From Dictyobacter vulcani (GTDB lineage: Bacteria; Chloroflexota; Ktedonobacteria; Ktedonobacterales; Ktedonobacteraceae), in NCBI RefSeq assembly GCF_008974265.1, contig NZ_BKZW01000001.1, positions 3,658,001 through 3,722,000 of the forward strand: a stretch of 64,000 bases of DNA. Reading direction: 5' to 3'. Under the pieces are notes generated by a model that saw only the letters and a program-made list of their open reading frames with translations, did no database searches and had not been told where the DNA came from. The translations under genes and the position numbers were made by a program. Positions 25,802-35,181 of the stretch are shown piece by piece; the first letter of the stretch is position 1, and every line of letters begins with the position of its first letter.

Positions 25802-28800
25802 ATACTCCTTGAATATTTTCGAATGCTTGGGCAGCTTCACCATATAGCGTTGTTGCAATTGCTTGCTCGGCTGGATCAGAGGCATTTATTGCTTGTCTAA
25901 GAATGCGTCGGAAACCGAGAAGCATGCTTGTTTTTTCAGTGTCGCCTTGACCCATTGGACTCTTTTCAGCCCAACGAGCATCGACAAAATGAACACGAGC
26001 AGAGGCTCCACCGCGCAGAAGCCTTCCAATACATTGCCAAACGAGTACAAACTGTGTCCACAGAAGCGGTGTACGCTCATCGTCATTCAACTCTTTGTAC
26101 CTCTTTCCTTGTTCTAATGCTTCTTCCCATTTACCTGCAGCCTCTTGTCGGAGAAGTTTGCCTGCTTCGGTAGCGGAAAGTTGTTTCATTTTTGGAACAT
26201 ATTCCATAGACCAGGAATTTATTTGATGGATCGCAACATGGATATCACCAGGAACAGGATAAGGACGAACTAGAAAATACACACTTCCTATAGCAGCCTC
26301 TTGACCAATGAGAATATTATGTCCCCGTTCAATTGCTTGTAGTGGGGCCACTAGGAAGCGAGCGGATAGTTTTGGCATTTGATTCAGGAGACTACGCCGG
26401 AGTTTTCCGGATGAAGATTGGGGGGTCTCTTCACCATCCCCCTCACTATCTGGAATTAATGTTAATACCTCACTACCAGCGAACTCGGGATGTTGATCTG
26501 CCAAAATTGTCTCAAGTGCATTTCCAACAAACTCAGCTTCGAGGTAGCTACCGACGACCAGCAAGATACGTTTGCGATGAGGATCGAGCATGCTTAGCTC
26601 ACTATCAAGCATACTTGGGCGGAATGCTTGGGCACGTGTAAGCATATCAACCATTGTTTGCAAATTCTTTAGTCGTAGATCGTTGTCTTCAATACCTGAT
26701 ACACGGAGATACCTGCCGGGTGCATTAGGATTGGGCAAAGGGTCATAGAAGCATTGAATACGTGTCTCTTGTGGAGTAGTAACCGTATGATCTTGTACTG
26801 GTAACAACACTGCATCAGGGAAGCGATGCAGATGATACTTCCATGAACCTGGTGCCCATGAGGTTCCACTGGTTAAGACAATATGTGGTCCAGTAATATC
26901 ATCACTAAGCTTTAATGTGTCATGTAGATGGTACAAGAGGGAGCGGCCAGTGCCTCGCACATAGAAGAACCGTAGCTCTCCATTCCCATTTTGCTTGTTA
27001 TCGTAATATTGAAAGCCAATGATAGAGCCCATTGCTGGTTCAGGGACCATGCATAACTGATCTTCTGTTGGATGAAAGAATAACCCTCCTGTACCTCTAT
27101 CTAAATCTAGTCCTTCGGTAGCTGGCCATTGTAAAATCATCAATTGCATTGCATGGTCAAGGATTACCACAAGTAGCATGATCAAAAGATGTAATGCTAA
27201 ATTGTCTTCTCGTGCCACCTCAAGAGGTGGATTATTACTATTTTGTTCACGAAGCCAGTTCTTCAGTTCAAGTAGTGCTTGTGGGGTATCGGATTCCAAC
27301 ATTTCCAGATAAACAGCACGATACCAGGCTGAAGGAGTTTCAATTTCCTCCACTTGACGCTTCCTATGGCGCGTGTTTTTTTGAATTACGAGTGGGCTAA
27401 ATTTAAAATTTTGTGCCTGGTGAACAAAGTCATCCCTAGATAGGACAACATCTCGTAACTCCCATTCCAGGCGAGCAATTAATCGATCATGTGAGAAATA
27501 GGTATTTCCAAGCCATCTGCGTGCAGCCGAGTCTTTATCTCGCAAATGGATATAGAGACGATTCACTGCTCGTTGGGTATTGTCATGAGCAACGAGCCAA
27601 CGATCAAGACCTGGATATTTACCAACAAGAGGTCGACCGGATCGGTAGACTTGACGCGAGACTTGGGTTGCTACACGATCAAGCCATGATTCTCCACGTT
27701 CTCTTACTAAGACCTCCATTGGAGCAAACCGATTATCAAATTGAACCTGGACTAAATCTCCTTCATCAATAAGCATGACATGAGCTTGTCTCATGACAAT
27801 ATCTGCATACTGCATGGTAAGGGGCATCAGGGGGACTTGAGGCCCACTTGCTAAAAGCGATGCAGGGGTGGCCAGCCAAATTCTGGCATCAGCAAGCGTG
27901 TGTGTTCTATAATGGATGGGACAGACTGGCATGAATGGGCAATCATATTTCTCATCTTCCTTTTCATCTTCCTCATCTTCCTCCGCTAGTGGGTGAAGCC
28001 GTGTACAGGGTTCTTCTCCTGGTGAAATTGGGCGAGCATCTTGTCTTAGGCCATCTAACGGACATATGGTAGAAAGAAATGGATACGAAGGATGATCTTG
28101 ATCAATAGTGACTCCCATACGTGCAGCTTCAGCTCGATATAATCTATTGAGGTGAGTAATACGAGTTGTTTTCCCTACGAAGGGGACAGCTTGGAAGGTG
28201 TCTGGTTCAACTAAAGAGAAAGAGTGAAAAATTTTCTGTTCTTTAAAAACGGCAGCCACATCACTAAGTACCATCACAACGCGATACCCACGACGTGCTA
28301 AATATACAGCAAGAACTGTAAAAAGACTGGATTTTCCGCTTCCAACCATACCTATTAAGTGTATTAATCCATCCAATAAAATCTGTGTAGTTGCACGTAG
28401 ACCCGTAGACTCAATGAGGCGGAATTGAATTTTTCTCATCCGTGCACCCCAAAATTGGTCAGCAGCCTCTGAGCCCTTTGGAGCAACGCGATCCATCCAA
28501 TCTGCTTCTATTACCAAAGATTCTAATGAGATGGATAAAGGTTGTATTTCGGGGGAACGCTCTTGGAATTGGCTTACAGGGCGTAGCGAAATGGGCTCGA
28601 CGCTCTGTGGTAATTCAACTTCATTCCATTCACGTTTCAGTGAAAAACGGTATCGCCCAGTAGTGGCATAATGTTTTTTCCGAACAGTCCATTCGGGCGG
28701 GATGGTGAGTGCTCGCGCAATTATTTCTCGTCTTTCGGGTAAAATTGCATTGTCTCTATTGAGAATACTTTGGTCATCTATACGATAGAGAGGATAGGGA

Positions 28801-29114
28801 GACTGCAACGTAGTATAGAGTTTTAGCCACTCCTCCCACGTGTGACGTCCCACTGGTCTTTGTAAATGAAGGCGAGCTATTATCAACGCTTTCCGTTGTT
28901 GTTCTGTTAGTCGATTTAAGGCTGGATAAGGCTGACCATTCAAGATGGTCCACGCCAAGAGGGGGTCTTCTCCAACAAAGTTTTGTTGGAGAAGTGTCAA
29001 AATGAGCTCAATATCTAATAACTCTGTGGCAAACAATGGTAGTGGTCCGTACACCTCTTGTAACGCCAATAAATCTTTGGCCAACTCTTTACGCCAAGCC
29101 CCTTTTTCTCTCAT
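25791..29114 (-). CDS. DinG-type SF2 helicase of the pPIWI-RE island
   Basis: 1107 residues. Walker A GMVGSGKSS is at 255-263 and the DEAD-box equivalent LIDEGD at 448-453. Four cysteines (351, 370, 392, 398) between them have the spacing of an iron-sulphur cluster as in XPD/DinG helicases. Motif VI VWQCIGRLLRGGASARVHFVD is near 1040. An acidic Glu/Asp stretch lies inside the cluster insert. A 240-residue N-terminal extension is unassigned. It starts by a four-base ATGA overlap with the REase gene and ends inside the pPIWI-RE start, so all three are made from one message. Confidence 0.85.
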   Translation of the reverse strand: MREKGAWRKELAKDLLALQEVYGPLPLFATELLDIELILTLLQQNFVGEDPLLAWTILNGQPYPALNRLTEQQRKALIIARLHLQRPVGRHTWEEWLKLYTTLQSPYPLYRIDDQSILNRDNAILPERREIIARALTIPPEWTVRKKHYATTGRYRFSLKREWNEVELPQSVEPISLRPVSQFQERSPEIQPLSISLESLVIEADWMDRVAPKGSEAADQFWGARMRKIQFRLIESTGLRATTQILLDGLIHLIGMVGSGKSSLFTVLAVYLARRGYRVVMVLSDVAAVFKEQKIFHSFSLVEPDTFQAVPFVGKTTRITHLNRLYRAEAARMGVTIDQDHPSYPFLSTICPLDGLRQDARPISPGEEPCTRLHPLAEEDEEDEKEDEKYDCPFMPVCPIHYRTHTLADARIWLATPASLLASGPQVPLMPLTMQYADIVMRQAHVMLIDEGDLVQVQFDNRFAPMEVLVRERGESWLDRVATQVSRQVYRSGRPLVGKYPGLDRWLVAHDNTQRAVNRLYIHLRDKDSAARRWLGNTYFSHDRLIARLEWELRDVVLSRDDFVHQAQNFKFSPLVIQKNTRHRKRQVEEIETPSAWYRAVYLEMLESDTPQALLELKNWLREQNSNNPPLEVAREDNLALHLLIMLLVVILDHAMQLMILQWPATEGLDLDRGTGGLFFHPTEDQLCMVPEPAMGSIIGFQYYDNKQNGNGELRFFYVRGTGRSLLYHLHDTLKLSDDITGPHIVLTSGTSWAPGSWKYHLHRFPDAVLLPVQDHTVTTPQETRIQCFYDPLPNPNAPGRYLRVSGIEDNDLRLKNLQTMVDMLTRAQAFRPSMLDSELSMLDPHRKRILLVVGSYLEAEFVGNALETILADQHPEFAGSEVLTLIPDSEGDGEETPQSSSGKLRRSLLNQMPKLSARFLVAPLQAIERGHNILIGQEAAIGSVYFLVRPYPVPGDIHVAIHQINSWSMEYVPKMKQLSATEAGKLLRQEAAGKWEEALEQGKRYKELNDDERTPLLWTQFVLVWQCIGRLLRGGASARVHFVDARWAEKSPMGQGDTEKTSMLLGFRRILRQAINASDPAEQAIATTLYGEAAQAFENIQGVYDA

Positions 29115-30484
29115 TGGTGCAAACGCTCCTTATACTTGTGAATTTCTTCAATCAAATCATTAATTGAAAGAACCGAAAAATTGTTTCCAGCTGCAGCATT
29201 TTGTAAAATATCTAAATAACCATGATATTCCTGGATACGTTGGTCAGGGATGGCATAAAAAGAACGCTGCCATTGAAGATTTCCTCTGTCATCTAAAGGG
29301 GTGAGATGCGATGCTAAAAGGTGTGGAAATTTCCAATCTTTTACATCAACTGCCCATACTGAATCGTCCGAAAAAAAGATCTGTAAGTCGTAAGCATCAA
29401 ATCCAGGCCACAATTGGACAATAATGCCCATTTCCTCCAGCCTATTTTTCAATCCGATTTCGTATATTCCAGGAGCTACGACATAGCGTCTGATAGCAGG
29501 TCTGACACGAAAAAGCTTTCCAGGTGAGCCTTTTTTTGTCTTGATGGAGATTTGAATAAAATCACCCGTAAGCACCCGACATCTATCATCGCCGCAACAC
29601 AAACGGCCTCTGGTGCGCTGAAGGGTCCAACCACAAAATCCACAAAGAAGCACTTTATCTGCCTCAAAAAAGGAATTGGGAACACGTTCATAGAGGTCAA
29701 TGAAATGGCTCCCTAATGTGCCAACTTGTGGATCAAACGATTTTTCTAAGAGCTCTTCCTCAGTGACAACTGGGTGCTCGATAAGAAACTGACGAAAGCT
29801 CACATATGCATCTGGTATGCGAGAGTGTCTGGCATCTCCGAGTACAGCAACCATTATTTTCTGACATGCTTCTTGTTCTGCATCACAACGTGTGAGTGCA
29901 TATTCTCTACAAAGAGATGTTGGCTGATTATTTTCATCAAGAAGGGCTTCATCTAATAGTAATGAAGGAAGGCTAAACCGAACGGGCCACTCTTTAAGAG
30001 GCATACGGCACAGTTCAAATGCTGCATGTAGGTGTCCTGGCGGATCGACGTTTCGCAAGAAACATTCCGCAGCTAACATATTGATGCCTCGTTGCCATGC
30101 GTCTGGGAAAGGCGCATGAAATGGTTGTCCTTTTGATACATCTGCTAGGAGTGATGTCAGCCCAGACGCAATTAATGTTAAAACTGTGTCTGGAATAGGA
30201 AAACCATCATTGTCTTTGCTTATTGGAATCTCAAGAACAGCCCGACCAGGTTGTGTTACGTGTAAAGTTCGAGAGCCCTCACCCCAATCTACGTAGGTTG
30301 GTCGCAGTTTTACTAATTGCTTTTGAATATTTCCACGAGAGCTGTTTGGATACCCTAAAGCTAACGTAATCTCAGCCAGGGAAGGGGGGCGACCATTATG
30401 AGCTTCTGTAAGGGAGACAATTTCGTGTAAGATGCGCTTATCGTAATCAGTTATTTTATGCATACACACCACCACTTCAATCAT
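29111..30484 (-). CDS. REase of the pPIWI-RE island with N-terminal wHTH
   Basis: 457 residues. The N-terminus (HKITDYDKRILHEIVSLTEA, then PPSLAEITLALGYP) looks like a winged helix. A zinc-ribbon-like LLCGFCGWTL with CCGDDRC lies near residue 285-305. The PD-(D/E)XK core FDAYDLQIFFSDDSVWAVDVK near 365-385 gives Asp and D-x-K. This is the restriction endonuclease partner expected beside a pPIWI-RE and DinG helicase. It is the first gene of the island. An ATG at 30463 is an alternative start. The winged helix may also repress the operon, since palindromes lie just upstream. Confidence 0.82.
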   Translation of the reverse strand: MIEVVVCMHKITDYDKRILHEIVSLTEAHNGRPPSLAEITLALGYPNSSRGNIQKQLVKLRPTYVDWGEGSRTLHVTQPGRAVLEIPISKDNDGFPIPDTVLTLIASGLTSLLADVSKGQPFHAPFPDAWQRGINMLAAECFLRNVDPPGHLHAAFELCRMPLKEWPVRFSLPSLLLDEALLDENNQPTSLCREYALTRCDAEQEACQKIMVAVLGDARHSRIPDAYVSFRQFLIEHPVVTEEELLEKSFDPQVGTLGSHFIDLYERVPNSFFEADKVLLCGFCGWTLQRTRGRLCCGDDRCRVLTGDFIQISIKTKKGSPGKLFRVRPAIRRYVVAPGIYEIGLKNRLEEMGIIVQLWPGFDAYDLQIFFSDDSVWAVDVKDWKFPHLLASHLTPLDDRGNLQWQRSFYAIPDQRIQEYHGYLDILQNAAAGNNFSVLSINDLIEEIHKYKERLHQ

Positions 30485-30495
30485 TATCCTAAGAT

Positions 30496-30533
30496 GTTGT
30501 ACAACGTTTGTTGTAAAAACATTTGTTATACAA
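30496..30533. promoter_or_regulatory. TTGT/ACAA repeats upstream of the pPIWI-RE island
   Basis: GTTGTACAAC (30496-30505) is a perfect palindrome. It is followed by TTGTTGTAAA and by TTGTTATACAA (30523-30533), so TTGT half-sites recur over 38 bases just ahead of the REase start. This is a candidate operator and promoter region. Confidence 0.4.
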
Positions 30534-30600
30534 TTCTTTTTTATTGCACAGAATACATTTTAACAAATAATTTACGAAATACAAGCGATAGATAAATATA

Positions 30601-30647
30601 AAATAATACAGAACCCTTAATATATCTTTAAGGGTTCTGTATTATTT
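30601..30647. repeat. Perfect 20-bp hairpin before the orphan toxin cassette
   Basis: Arms 30601-30620 and 30628-30647 are exact complements (AAATAATACAGAACCCTTAA) with a seven-base loop. No plus-strand gene runs into it, and the truncated HINT frame begins at its right arm. It resembles the hairpins at 41152, 49113 and 55222 in size and AT content. Confidence 0.6.
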
Positions 30648-31286
30648 GTTCCTGTCGGACAACTGCGTCCCGGAATGTCTATCGTGAAAACCAATGGCCA
30701 ACTCGATATCGTCACCGGCTGGAAGAGCGTGCCTGGTAGCCAGATCATGTATAATCTGACAGTCACCCAGGATCATACTTATATCGTTGGTCGCAACCAA
30801 TGGATTGTGCATAATGCGAATTGTGCTCGATGACGTGGGTCTGTGAACGCTCAAGCAAATGAGAAAGCTTTCCACTTAATTCCACGAGCATTAGAAGGCG
30901 GTGCTACTGTTCAAGCAGCAGTAAGTCAAGGTGTTGATTTTGATGGAGCTGCAAATGGCGTTGCTATTGCCGATAATCCGACTGATGCGCTTGCGCGAGG
31001 TATCGTATATCATAGAGGGCCTCATGCACAATATAATGCTTATATTACGCGGAAGTTTTTTAATTTCGATGATCAGCGTCGTCCATTCCCTAAAATCTCA
31101 CAGCGAGAAAGAAGCCTGAGAAGCCGTTTGCCAGGCTTTTTCTACATTGATGGGATGAGGCGCTCGTGTTCCTTGACCGCAGAAATGACCGCCAGGAGAG
31201 GCCGGGTGCTGTCAACATGGCATGAAATTGAAGCATGGCTTCCTCTTGCAGAGGAGGAAGGATGTGTGAATAAATTTCCAGTGTGA
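30645..31286 (+). pseudogene. Orphan HINT fragment plus AHH-like nuclease toxin tip
   Basis: The frame from 30645 encodes the last 62 residues of a polymorphic-toxin HINT domain (GQLRPGMSIV, SVPGSQIMYNLTVTQDHTY, NQWIVHN). It is roughly 80% identical in DNA to the RHS tip at 40612-40785. A TGA at 30831-30833 then interrupts the same frame. Three codons later a GTG (30843) opens a toxin-like domain with FHLIPRAL, GAANGVAIADN and HRGPHAQYN, the pattern of AHH nucleases of the HNH/Endo VII type. The toxin part fades by about 31090, where antisense of an integrase begins. No 5' RHS gene precedes it, so it is a displaced, inactive cassette. Confidence 0.7.
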
Positions 31287-32343
31287 CAATGATCTGGCTA
31301 TGTCCAAGCAATTCCTGCACAATTTTCGGATGGGTTCCCAGAGAAAGAAGGAGCGTGGCTGTGGTATGTCGCAGATCATGAAAACGAATAGGTGGGTGGG
31401 ATACTTGCTTTTTCTAATAATGGCCGAAATGATCTGCGGATAAGATTACTCACATGCAATGGTTTCCCGTTGGGGTTGCAAAAGACCCAGTGTCCTTCTC
31501 CGTTTTCTCTTTTTGTCTCCTCTTGAAGATGTTTCTGTTGCAAGCCGTGGCGTTGGAGAGCATCGAGTGCGATGGGCGTTAACTGGATACAACGTCGGCT
31601 GAAAACGGTCTTGAGTTCTGAAGTAATTCCTCCTGACTGTTTTTGTGAAGAACGATTGAGCGAACGACGAGCCTGAAGCTTCCCCGTGGTGAAGTCAATG
31701 TCGTCCCACGTGAGCGCTAAGAGTTCTCCCTGGCGCATCCCTGTCGTGATAGCCAGAACATATAAGGCTTCCAACTCGTCACCTTTTGCTGCTGCGAGAA
31801 AGCGTTTGGCTTCAGCGATCGAGAGCGCTTTGGCAATCATATGCCCTTTGGTTGACGAGGGGGATGGACTTTGTGGCAGACATTGTATTGGACGTGATGC
31901 AGATAGACAGCGTTCTCGAGCACACGACGCAGGAGCTTATGGATATTCAAAATCGTCTGGGGTGAATACTGCTGTTGCCGTTTGAGATCATAGAGCTGTT
32001 GGATCTGCATGGGGGTGAGTTTTTGCAGTTTGATTGGTCCAATGGTGGGAAGAATATGTTTGACAATGAGGTCGTGATAAGCTTGATAGGTTCGTTCTCG
32101 GACGCGAGGCTGTAAGCGAAAGCGTAACCAGTCCAGGAAAAACATTTCGACGGTTTCGTTGTGAGTGTTGGTCAGATTACCTTGCATTTTGGCTTGATTG
32201 GCGAGTTGAAGGGCTCTGACAGCCTCCTCCTGAGAATGTAGATAGAGGTATTTGCGTTTGCCATTCTCCAGGTAAACCGTTGTGACCCATCGTCCATCTT
32301 TACGGTGGTAGATACTGCCCTCTCCCTGTGCTCGTCGTTTCAT
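31090..32343 (-). pseudogene. Tyrosine integrase, two frameshifts
   Basis: Three frames join into one integrase related to that at 42432. Residues MKRRAQGEGSIYHRK to PPRQPKG run from 32343 (AAAGGATAG upstream) to about 31840. The catalytic half begins in a second frame after loss of one G (ATGA overlap), with TTGMRQGELLALTWDD. A duplicated CCAC near 31388 then shifts to a third frame carrying IRFHDLRH, IVQELLGHSQ and LEIYSHILP. All catalytic residues (R, HxxR, H, Y) remain encoded but not in one frame. The end reads into the toxin cassette. It was probably once the integrase of a mobile element. Confidence 0.85.
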
Positions 32344-32489
32344 GGGAACTATCCTTTCTGTTTTGCCCCAGTTTACAAAAGCCTTAAGCATGTCCTACTT
32401 CTTTTGTTATATTTGTAAATACAAATGCATGGATTATTTGCCCGCCTTGTGACAAGAAAAGCTGGCATAGGATAAGGGAAAAACGAATA

Positions 32490-32906
32490 CCAGTTGGAGC
32501 TGGCTCAGCCGCAAGAGCCATCCTGACCTGATCAAGATCCAGTTTTCCACCACTGATTGCCGTTTGTGCGATTGTGTTCGTCCCATGAGCCGATACCCAC
32601 GTCGAACACTCGTTATCAGATCACAGGCTCAACATGCCGCGCTCCAAGCTGCACGATAGCGGCAGCGTAGCGAAATGTTCCAACCGAGATATGCTCTGCG
32701 GGCTGGGATTGAGGCAACCATTTCGCAGGGGGTGCGGACCTTTGACCTGCGCCGATCTCGGTATGTGGGCTTGCCGAAAACACATGTACAGCCCCTGGCC
32801 ATTAGCTACGGCGATCAATCTGGTTTGTCCTGTCGACTGGCTTGATGGCAACCCACTTGCTCCTACCCACATTTCAGCTTTTGAGAGGCTCTACAGGGCT
32901 GCCTGA
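32490..32906 (+). pseudogene. IS1182-type transposase C-terminal remnant
   Basis: One frame reads IKIQFSTTDCRLCDCVRP, a cysteine motif of IS1182-type transposases, and after an in-frame TAG continues YALRAGIEATISQGVRTFD and RRSRYVGLPKTHVQ. A frameshift near 32800 leads to LATAINLVCPVDWLDG and SAFERLYRAA, the usual C-terminus. The N-terminal two thirds are absent. Assignment rests on remembered family motifs. Confidence 0.7.
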
Positions 32907-33240
32907 GGCAGTTTGCCCAGCAGTGTCAAAAGTGGTTCAAGCTCAATCTTGATCTTCTCCGATGTTGTCAGTGGGTTTGGTCTTTTCGTGGTGAGATTGG
33001 CCTGGGGTTGGAGTGTCAGGAGTGACTCAAAACCTTTATCATAGACACTCAGCGTGCATGAGGCGCTTGCGTCTAGTTGTTCAATCCACTGAGCAAGCGT
33101 CCGTTCAGGATAGTAATCATGACTTTCCGTGCCTATGGTGAAGAAGTGAGGTCAGTGTTGTAATTCTTCTTGCCAGGCCCTTCCCAGAACTGTAACTCAA
33201 GCCATAACGCCAGAGCTGATATAGTACGTTTTGATACCAT
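32891..33240 (-). pseudogene. Degraded gene of unknown function
   Basis: Starting at ATG 33240, MVSKRTISALALWLELQFWE reads well, then the frame shifts. From about 33155, HDYYPERTLAQWIEQLDAS and FESLLTLQPQANL continue in another frame to a TAG at 32891, abutting the IS1182 remnant. Composition is clearly protein-like but I recognise no family. Confidence 0.4.
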
Positions 33241-33741
33241 GAGCTTGTGGCAGGTTGAGGCTCGATATACGCTATGAAGTATAGTTAATCACCCGAAGAC
33301 ATAGGTGAACCTTCCTTTCATCCTCATCTTCTATTATAGAATAATAGATTAAGTTTGTTGAATACATATTATGGTATGATGAGAAATTTAAATCTATTAC
33401 ATTTTTTCTGTTTTACCATGGTTTTCGCCTCTCTGGATGTATGGACAGGCTTAGCTGTAAACGAAGTGCTTCTTTCTAATTTCGATACTTTTCTCTTTTT
33501 GTCTCGTTCTAATTTTTCTTAAAAACTTATTGCTTTCTAATATTTTTTATAGTATTATTCCTTCGGGTTGAAATATTTGATTTAACCTATGTTTATTTAT
33601 TCATGGCACGTACCCTTACACGGTTAATTTAGTATGTTTTTTAATGAAATTCATCTTAAGTTTGAAACATTGTTTATGGACCCATATGTAAGCTGTACGT
33701 TATTTTTCCATGGATGCTCCTAAAGGATTGGATATATCCGG
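33241..33741. other. AT-rich intergenic region before the RHS gene
   Basis: About 500 bases of strongly AT-rich sequence with T runs and no open frame of note. It must hold the promoter of the RHS gene. I cannot assign -35/-10 boxes with confidence. Confidence 0.4.
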
Positions 33742-35181
33742 ATGCCTGACTGTGACACTCCCCCTCTATTAAGGAAACCTGCCTATTTTCACCAAAGGCA
33801 GGTGCGTATGCCTAAATGGCGTATTTTCTATTGTATTTTTGTTTGTCTCTTTCTATTTGCAGAGCTAGGTGTCGGTTCTCTTGCACAACCTGCTTATGCT
33901 ACACCACGTAAAAACCCGAATCCTGTTTTGACACCACCTAGTTGGTTAAAACCACCGCCAGTTAAACAATCGGTTGCGTCTGGCCTTCATGTGACTGGAC
34001 ACCCTGATCCTAAACCGGTTCCTATTGTGCATGGAAATGCGCAACATCTTTTTTCGGAAACGCTGCATCTTACACCGGCTGCGCAGCATTTCCTGAGTAC
34101 AGATAAACAACTGAGTATTGATATTCCCGCTGGAACCGTCTCTGCTAGCCAGGTGCAAGCAGCGGGTGGCACCATTACGTTACATGTGGATCAGATGAGT
34201 GGGTTTTCTGGCGGTGCGGCAGGTGGTCACATCATTCTTGGTACGTATCAATTGCGCTTGGTTGATGCTGCTGGCAAACTGCTTACCACGTTGCGCCTGG
34301 CTCAACCTCTGTCTTTGCAGTATCACCTGCTTACAGGACAAAAAGGATTGGTGTGGGATAACCAGGAGGTGTATGCACTGTGGAATGGGGCAACTGATAA
34401 CGTGCAAGGTGCTGCTGCGTCAGTCCCTTCTTCCAGTGATCCCATGGCTCGCCTTGCAACTGCTAGACAAACCATTCGGTCTCCTCGCTTGATGAAAACT
34501 AGAAAAGATGTAGCGAAAGAGACATGGAGCGTTTCTACCTCTCTGACTCCGCAAGAGGTAAGCCTGGCTCCTGCTCCCACTGTTGGAGCAAATACAGCCA
34601 AAGCTAATGCTCTGATGACAGCGGCGGCAGCGAGCAGTACGGTGACCTTTAGCACTGCTGCTCCTCAGGCATCATGGGGCACGGCTTCAGAACTGGGCGT
34701 TTCGCTTAGTTCCGGTAGCCTGGAATATAGTTATCCGCTTTCGGTGCCGGTTGGCCCGGGGGGCTTTACTCCTCCGGTCGATCTTTCTTACTCAAGTAGC
34801 GCTGTTAATGAAACCCACAATGTGCAGGCAGCCGCGCCTTGGGTAGGTGAAGGGTGGTCCTTGAGTCTTGGCTCGATAAGTTGGAGTCAGCTGAACGTGA
34901 CTCCTGGTTCAACCAATCGGCTGGAAAATGTCTGGACAATTAATGATCCCGGTGGTGCAAGTGGGCAGCTTATTCCTCCGGACATTGATGCTTCAACGAT
35001 TCCTACCTACAAGCCAGATATCACAACATTGCCTGGGCAATACCTCTGGCATTCGGCCCCGAGAGCCATACCAAAATTCAGGAAGTCAATTTTGGCGGAC
35101 AACCGTGCTGGCATGTCTGGCTCGCCAATGGCGAACAGCAAGAATTCGGTTGCACGAATGATTCACGCCAATCTGCAGTGA
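33742..35181 (+). CDS. RHS-family secreted toxin protein, N-terminal segment (frameshifted)
   Basis: 479 residues. A Sec-type signal peptide is clear when started at the ATG at 33808: basic PKWR, then YCIFVCLFLFAELGVG and an AxA site (AYA). The ATG at 33742 adds 22 residues and has AAAGGA upstream. The region up to about residue 330 is a Ser/Ala/Thr-rich domain, followed by the start of the RHS/TcdB-like region (GSLEYSYPLSVPVGPGGF, PPVDLSYSSSAVN). The frame breaks near 35056 at CCCC: adding one C restores the reading PESHTKIQEVNFGGQPCWHV and joins the next frame. These are thus two parts of one ~2,440-residue gene. Confidence 0.85.
   Translation: MPDCDTPPLLRKPAYFHQRQVRMPKWRIFYCIFVCLFLFAELGVGSLAQPAYATPRKNPNPVLTPPSWLKPPPVKQSVASGLHVTGHPDPKPVPIVHGNAQHLFSETLHLTPAAQHFLSTDKQLSIDIPAGTVSASQVQAAGGTITLHVDQMSGFSGGAAGGHIILGTYQLRLVDAAGKLLTTLRLAQPLSLQYHLLTGQKGLVWDNQEVYALWNGATDNVQGAAASVPSSSDPMARLATARQTIRSPRLMKTRKDVAKETWSVSTSLTPQEVSLAPAPTVGANTAKANALMTAAAASSTVTFSTAAPQASWGTASELGVSLSSGSLEYSYPLSVPVGPGGFTPPVDLSYSSSAVNETHNVQAAAPWVGEGWSLSLGSISWSQLNVTPGSTNRLENVWTINDPGGASGQLIPPDIDASTIPTYKPDITTLPGQYLWHSAPRAIPKFRKSILADNRAGMSGSPMANSKNSVARMIHANLQ

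Noticed and set aside
32634..32906. 90-codon plus frame as an independent gene
   Set aside because: Only its last third is real transposase sequence; the first part is out of frame with the IS1182-type motifs.
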